64,000 nt of DNA from Panorpa germanica (lineage: Eukaryota; Arthropoda; Insecta; Mecoptera; Panorpidae): positions 22,641,807 through 22,705,806 of the forward strand of contig OY783206.1 of NCBI GenBank assembly GCA_963678705.1. The letters run 5' to 3'. Of the stretch, positions 59,801 through 64,000 are shown piece by piece. A model generated the notes under the pieces. That model made no database searches, was not told where the DNA came from, and was given only the letters and a program-made list of their open reading frames with translations. Position 1 is the stretch's first letter, and each line of letters opens with the position of its first letter. The position numbers and the translations under genes are program-made.

Positions 59801-61686
59801 ATTTATAATATCAGATGGTGGAAATTTTGGTGAAGTAGAAATTGGTTTCGATAATGGTTTGCCAGTGGCTTTAAAACGCATTACTCAAAGAGACACATGC
59901 CAAATTTTAGAGAATTTAGTACAGAAATTACAGGTTTGTTTTCAAATTTCTTTTAGGTAATATCTTCTCCTTTTAATAAATATCTTTTGTGTAGGTCAGC
60001 AGTAATTATCTGATAAATACACAAATGATTAAAATATCCCCGACTGAAGCTTTTCTTTGTACACCACTGTGCGAATATAATTTGGGAGAGTATTTGATCG
60101 TGATTAAAGAAGGACGCGCACAATTTGGCATGGAGGTACTTCGCAATGACCAACTTGAATGAACTATTAGTTCAAAATTGATAGTTAAATAATGTTTTAG
60201 GTTTTAAACAAACAAATAGCCCTAGGATTAAGGGCACTGCATATGCATAACGCGCCAATTGTTCATGGAAATTTGAAGCCTTCGAATGTCCTTATTGATG
60301 ATAAAGGATATGTCAGACTTGCAGAATTTGGAATTCACAAGGTAAACACCTTACAAATACATAATGTTAATATTACGTTAAATACATAACTAATATAACT
60401 TAATAAATTCAGGGTCTCTATGTACACGCTAGAGCGCCCAAATCTTCGGAAATTTGGTTCTCCCGAGAAAATTTGCTCCTGTATCAACTAACTTCGCAAT
60501 TTCAATGCAGTCAGGCCGCAGATATTCAGGTAAAAACTATTTTGCAAGCTTTCCTCATCAAAATTTGCAAAAATTTCTTCCAATATTTTATTATTTCTAG
60601 GTTTGTGCGATGTTAATTCATTTCCTGGTCAGCGGTGGTCACCATCCTTTCGGATTGGATGCTGATGATATTGTGGAAGCCATGTTAATGGGAAAACCTC
60701 AACTGCGGGCTGAAGGTTGTGATCTTCAGGATCTTTTGTCTTGGATGCTAGTACCGGATCCGCTAACTAGACCTGATATTCAGCAAGTTCTAGGGTTTGT
60801 CATTTGAATAATAAAAAAATGATATGTAACAATGAAGAATTTTATCAAAATTTGGTGAACTATTTCAGTCATGTTTATTTTTGGGACCCTGCGCGAAGAT
60901 GGCGCTTTCTAATGATTTGTGCTTGTAATAAGTCCGAAGCCACTAATGGGTATACCCTCCCAAGAGAAGAATTTCATCATGAGCTGTCAATTCGGGCCGA
61001 GAGAGACGGTATTAAGGGAAATTGGTACACTATCGTTCAACAAGATTTTCCACCCGTAAGTTATTTTCCTTTACTTTACGATACTTCATTATTGGATGTT
61101 TTGAAACTTGAATAAAAATTGTATACATTGTTTTTTATATGTAATAACTATCTGATGTAGTTTACTAATAAGTAGAATACTTCCTTTGACATCAAAAGAT
61201 GATTAAAAATTAAGCAGTAAAACAGATATTCAAATTTTAAACAGCTATATCTCCGTCATCTTTTAGATATTTAAAAAATGCATATATTTCAATCGGCTCA
61301 CAACCCACCTTCTTCAAGACAAATTCTTATCGAGAACAAGAAGTATCTTCGTCAAACAAATTCGAAAACAATGTATATATCTTATTATAATTTCAAAATA
61401 TCCACTATAAAAAATTAATTTAGCAAAGATGCAAACCTTCTCGGTATCACCTATTACTTTTATCATCTTCCGGCAGGTCTACCTAAATAATTATGACTAT
61501 TTTTGTCCCACTGGTTTACTAAAGTTTATGGATATGTGCTCAACAAATAACCAAGGTGATCTTGGAATTAGAGACTACTTCCTAACTACTTTTCCTGCAA
61601 TGCCATTAGCCATCTATCGACTAATAGAAGGTACTAAATGGATGCAGCATCCTGCGTTAACAACCTTTACCAGAGAATATGTCTAA
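56856..61686 (+). CDS. Ankyrin-pseudokinase-KEN protein, RNase L-like
   Basis: Splice model: 56856-57062, 57124-57461, 57535-57840, 58010-58383, 58450-58610, 58687-58763, 58839-59056, 59127-59244, 59509-59660, 59767-59933, 59995-60135, 60201-60341, 60413-60529, 60601-60794, 60869-61055, 61477-61686. Total 3,108 nt (1,035 aa plus stop), in frame. Domains: basic N-terminus (1-50); five or six ankyrin repeats (about 70-275); helical middle with an acidic Asp/Asn stretch (280-640); IRE1/RNase L-type kinase fold (about 655-903); KEN ribonuclease fold (about 904-1030). VALK lysine K687 is kept, but HRD reads HGN (775-777) and DFG reads EFG (795-797), so it is probably a pseudokinase. SGGHHPFG and LGHVYFW are hallmarks of the IRE1/RNase L kinase-KEN junction. 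KEN active-site residues are also lost. There is no membrane or luminal part, so it is not IRE1. A cytosolic sensor or scaffold role in RNA or stress responses is inference. The ligand is unknown. Confidence 0.9.
57124..57840 (+). other. Ankyrin repeat region (exons 2-3)
   Basis: Repeats are visible as GTALIWAIRGNALEMADLLI, GNTLVHYAVRRQWRGLLETL, VTPLMLACARSNLAMARLLL and CTALCYALAHA, each ending near a GAxxx loop. The third is irregular. RNase L has nine repeats and GKT motifs in two of them; here I count five to six and see no GKT. Confidence 0.85.
59767..60794 (+). other. Pseudokinase domain (exons 10-14)
   Basis: The glycine loop is SDGGNFGEVEIGF (666-678), followed by PVALK with K687. LCEYNLGEYL matches the hinge region of IRE1/RNase L kinases. 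The catalytic loop reads VHGNLKPSN, and AEFG stands in place of DFG. The late SGGHHPFG block is an IRE1-family signature. Nucleotide binding is plausible; phosphotransfer is doubtful. Confidence 0.85.
60869..61686 (+). other. KEN (kinase-extension nuclease) domain, exons 15-16
   Basis: It begins HVYFWDPARRWRFL, matching the HPFFW start of IRE1 and RNase L KEN domains. GLLKFMDMCSTNN (979-991) aligns with the active-site helix, whose human RNase L form carries D661, R667 and H672; here these are G979, D985 and N990. It ends TTFPAMPLAIYRLI, matching the family's FPxLxxxxYxxx ending. Confidence 0.85.
61056..61476 (+). other. Last intron of the RNase L-like gene
   Basis: 421 bases. It contains an AGCTATATCTCCGTCATC and TTTTAGATATTTAAAA fragment akin to a MITE A block. 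The acceptor is ATCTTCCGGCAG. The exon beyond it is secured by the KEN-domain match LLKF. Confidence 0.75.
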
Positions 61687-62046
61687 TAAACATATTATTT
61701 ATTTTTAACAAATAATTCATTAGAATATTGTTTGTAGTAGAATTTTTGTAAGTTTTTTCGAAAAATAATAGTAATTTAAATTTTTTATAAATATAAAAAT
61801 TTGGTTTTGACATTAAATTATAATTTCTTAGTGTAAATTATGACAGTATATAAATTTTGTATTTAAAACTCTTTAAATTATATGTGAACTTGAATATATT
61901 TCATTTAGAATTTGTTTTATACAATACAAGATGTTTTTCTTTAGATAAAGGTTCCTCACAGTCATATATGCATGATCCAAGATCGCGCTAACAAACTTAA
62001 ACTCTCTTATCAAACAAATCATTAGAGTCATTTATGGTTTATGAGA

Positions 62047-62080
62047 TATAAATAAGCGCGACAAATCTAGTTATATTCAA
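62047..62080 (+). promoter_or_regulatory. Candidate core promoter: TATA box and initiator
   Basis: TATAAATAAG begins at 62,047, and a TCA initiator has its A at 62,079, a spacing of 32, as in insect TATA promoters. It lies 72 bases upstream of the ATG of a short ORF at 62,119. Confidence 0.4.
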
Positions 62081-62118
62081 AGGGATATATTTCTATTAGC
62101 ACTTTGATTGATCCAAGT

Positions 62119-62325
62119 ATGAATGTAAAGACCCTTGTCAAGTGTACAAAGTTTATCCTTTTTATTTTTTTATATATTTTAATAAATATAACTAAGAAAC
62201 ATTACCCACAAAATCATAAAAATATAATTCATATAGCGAAGTTGCATAGACCTATAGTCATAGTTGCGTACAGAATTTTATCAGGCGCTAAACTAAAGAA
62301 ACCAATCAAAAAACACAAATCGTAG
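62119..62325 (+). CDS. Candidate small secreted cationic peptide (68 aa)
   Basis: I do not recognise a family. The ATG at 62,119 was chosen because an in-frame TTG at 62,104 is not a normal animal start. Residues 1-24 hold a basic start and the hydrophobic run FILFIFLYILINI, like a signal peptide. The remaining 44 residues (from about KKHYPQN) have ten Lys, two Arg and no Asp or Glu, ending in a Lys-rich tail. A well-spaced TATA box and initiator lie upstream, as in inducible secreted-peptide genes. No intron is needed. ATTAAA at about 62,382 could serve for polyadenylation. The composition is partly what AT-rich DNA gives by chance (Lys, Ile, Asn), so this may be spurious. Confidence 0.3.
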   Translation: MNVKTLVKCTKFILFIFLYILINITKKHYPQNHKNIIHIAKLHRPIVIVAYRILSGAKLKKPIKKHKS

Positions 62326-62329
62326 GTAA

Positions 62330-64000
62330 AAATATTTCATTCACAGATTAATTTTGAAATTTACTTACTAAGACCAATTGCATTAAAAAAGTACAAACCA
62401 TGCATATGAAAGCGTAGTAATACATGCATTCGAACTAAACCATTTATGATCTTGTGGGCTTTTAATGTGAAAACATTAAAAAAATTTAACAAATTTAACA
62501 CATTAAAAAAATTTAATTTAATTCCATAATTAAATCCCTAAAAAATACTATTTATAAAAATTAGAAATACTTTAAAAACTTATTTAAAAAACGCTAAATA
62601 TATTATTAAATAAATATTTATTTTATTATTTTAGTAAATAACTTTTCTTTTTTAATAAAATTGATTTAAGAAATTAAAACAGTTAATAATAATATAAATT
62701 CTAAAACATTTTCTATGGTAAAAGTTTTTACTTAAATGTATATAATTCCGATTTGGTTTAGTTTCATCAATTTGGGCAGCAAATTTATATTTTATTTTAT
62801 AATCATCTGCGTCTTTCAGACAAATTAGCGTAACTACTATTGACTTATACTAATGAAAAATTATGTATTTAAAGTTCTTTCAAGAGTTTTAAAATTTACA
62901 AAATACCACTCTCAACACAGTTATACATGTATTTAAAAAATTTCTAAACAGTGTTATTATATACAATGTTTTATGACCCATTTTAATGCTTTTTGATAAA
63001 TAAATATACCTCTTTGCGCATTAATGTAGTCATAAAATTTATTAAGAAAATGTTTAAATTATACACTCTTAAGAAGTTTTTTTTAATGAATATAGTGGTA
63101 ATCCGATGTCAAACAAAATTAAACCTTTTTGGATTAAATATTACTAGTTTTACATAGATCCAGTTAGGCAGTTACGATAATTTACCTTTTAAGTACAGAT
63201 GTATTTTGAATCTATATTTATGTGTAATAAAACGCGGAATGTTTAACGGTTTTAAATATTTTAAGTACGGGAAAAGTAAATTTATATATAAAGTTGGTTT
63301 ATATTCCAATCCATAAATTTGTGCTCTCCTTAAATTGTAGAAACATAATTAAACTTTATAAATTTCTTATACTAAAAATATGGGCTTTAATTTTGAGAGT
63401 TAGGCAACGTCAATTGCTTTTAAGACAATATAGTATATTCTTAAAGTAGTTCTTTTTCATAGTTTTTCTATACTCAAATATCATTTTTCAAATAGTAGAT
63501 TTTGCATCATTTTTACTATAAATTGTAGACAGATAAAAATAAATTCTATCTAGTCTTATTTTACCTTAAAATTGCTAAACTCTCAAAATTAAACAACTCG
63601 TATATAAATTATATAATATTTAGTTTTTATACTTATTTTTTGTCATTATTGTATTAACATTATGAATATTGGACAATATTTAATAATTTAACTAAAATTC
63701 CATAGTCACATAAATTTAAATAATTCTATCAAACTGTTATTGCAATCAATTTTAGCTGCCTATAAATAATACATATATTTACTGATTCAAACTAAGATAA
63801 GCTTTTTAAACTCAACGCTTATTTATAAAATACTAGGTCAAGAAGTGCATTCTGAAACCATGAACTTTTTAGATTTTTTGTCCTTGCAGGGCAAATAAAT
63901 GTAATAAACCGCCTTTTGTAAATAAGGCAATGGAAAATTTAACTGATTACCGAGTTCATTTTTTCTATGGCGATAAGCATTTCGATTTTTTCAGTAGTGT
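62330..64000. other. AT-rich DNA to the window end, nothing recognised
   Basis: No ORF, repeat ends or RNA gene seen. TTTCGATTTTTTCAG at about 63,980-63,994 resembles a splice acceptor, but only six bases follow it. Confidence 0.4.

Noticed and set aside
56856-61686. Canonical IRE1 (unfolded-protein-response sensor)
   Set aside because: There is no signal peptide, luminal domain or transmembrane segment; the N-terminal part is ankyrin repeats.
62104-62325. Start of the small peptide ORF at the in-frame TTG at 62,104
   Set aside because: Animal genes normally start at ATG. The ATG at 62,119 gives a better signal-peptide-like start.

Overview
The window is from an AT-rich animal nuclear genome, most likely an insect. 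The evidence is introns with GT-AG borders, an insect-type M1 aminopeptidase, and a dense load of class II transposons (hAT, mariner, Harbinger, Helitron, several MITE families) together with 5'-truncated LINEs, a tRNA-type SINE and a solo LTR. I cannot name the species from sequence alone.

From 1 to about 47,000 I find no intact host gene. This part is a transposon graveyard with much nesting. It includes a mariner cut by a hAT element (12,697-15,115), a MITE A inside a MITE B (22,216-23,071), a solo LTR inside a MITE A-type repeat (25,926-26,602), a Harbinger relic with three layers of terminal repeats (34,328-36,261), and a Helitron 3' end that reaches the canonical terminus at 47,020. There is also a 76-bp higher-order minisatellite (about 8,690-9,540) and several long AT dinucleotide runs.

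From 47,872 to 61,686 two intact multi-exon genes lie head to tail on the plus strand. The first (47,872-55,798, 16 exons, 927 aa by my splice model) is a glutamyl-aminopeptidase-like M1 metallopeptidase. It has a complete zinc site, a non-standard exopeptidase motif (GATEH in place of GAMEN), no visible signal or membrane anchor, and a glutamate-rich C-terminal tail. Its introns are packed with MITEs. The second (56,856-61,686, 16 exons, 1035 aa) is the standout: ankyrin repeats, a helical middle region, an IRE1/RNase L-type pseudokinase and a KEN (kinase-extension nuclease) domain. This is the layout of vertebrate RNase L, but the kinase catalytic motifs and the nuclease active-site residues are all replaced. 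It may be a nuclease-dead, sensor- or scaffold-type relative of RNase L in an invertebrate.

Beyond it, at 62,047-62,325, a well-spaced TATA box and initiator precede a 68-codon ORF for a possible secreted, strongly cationic peptide. The last 1.7 kb is AT-rich with nothing recognised.
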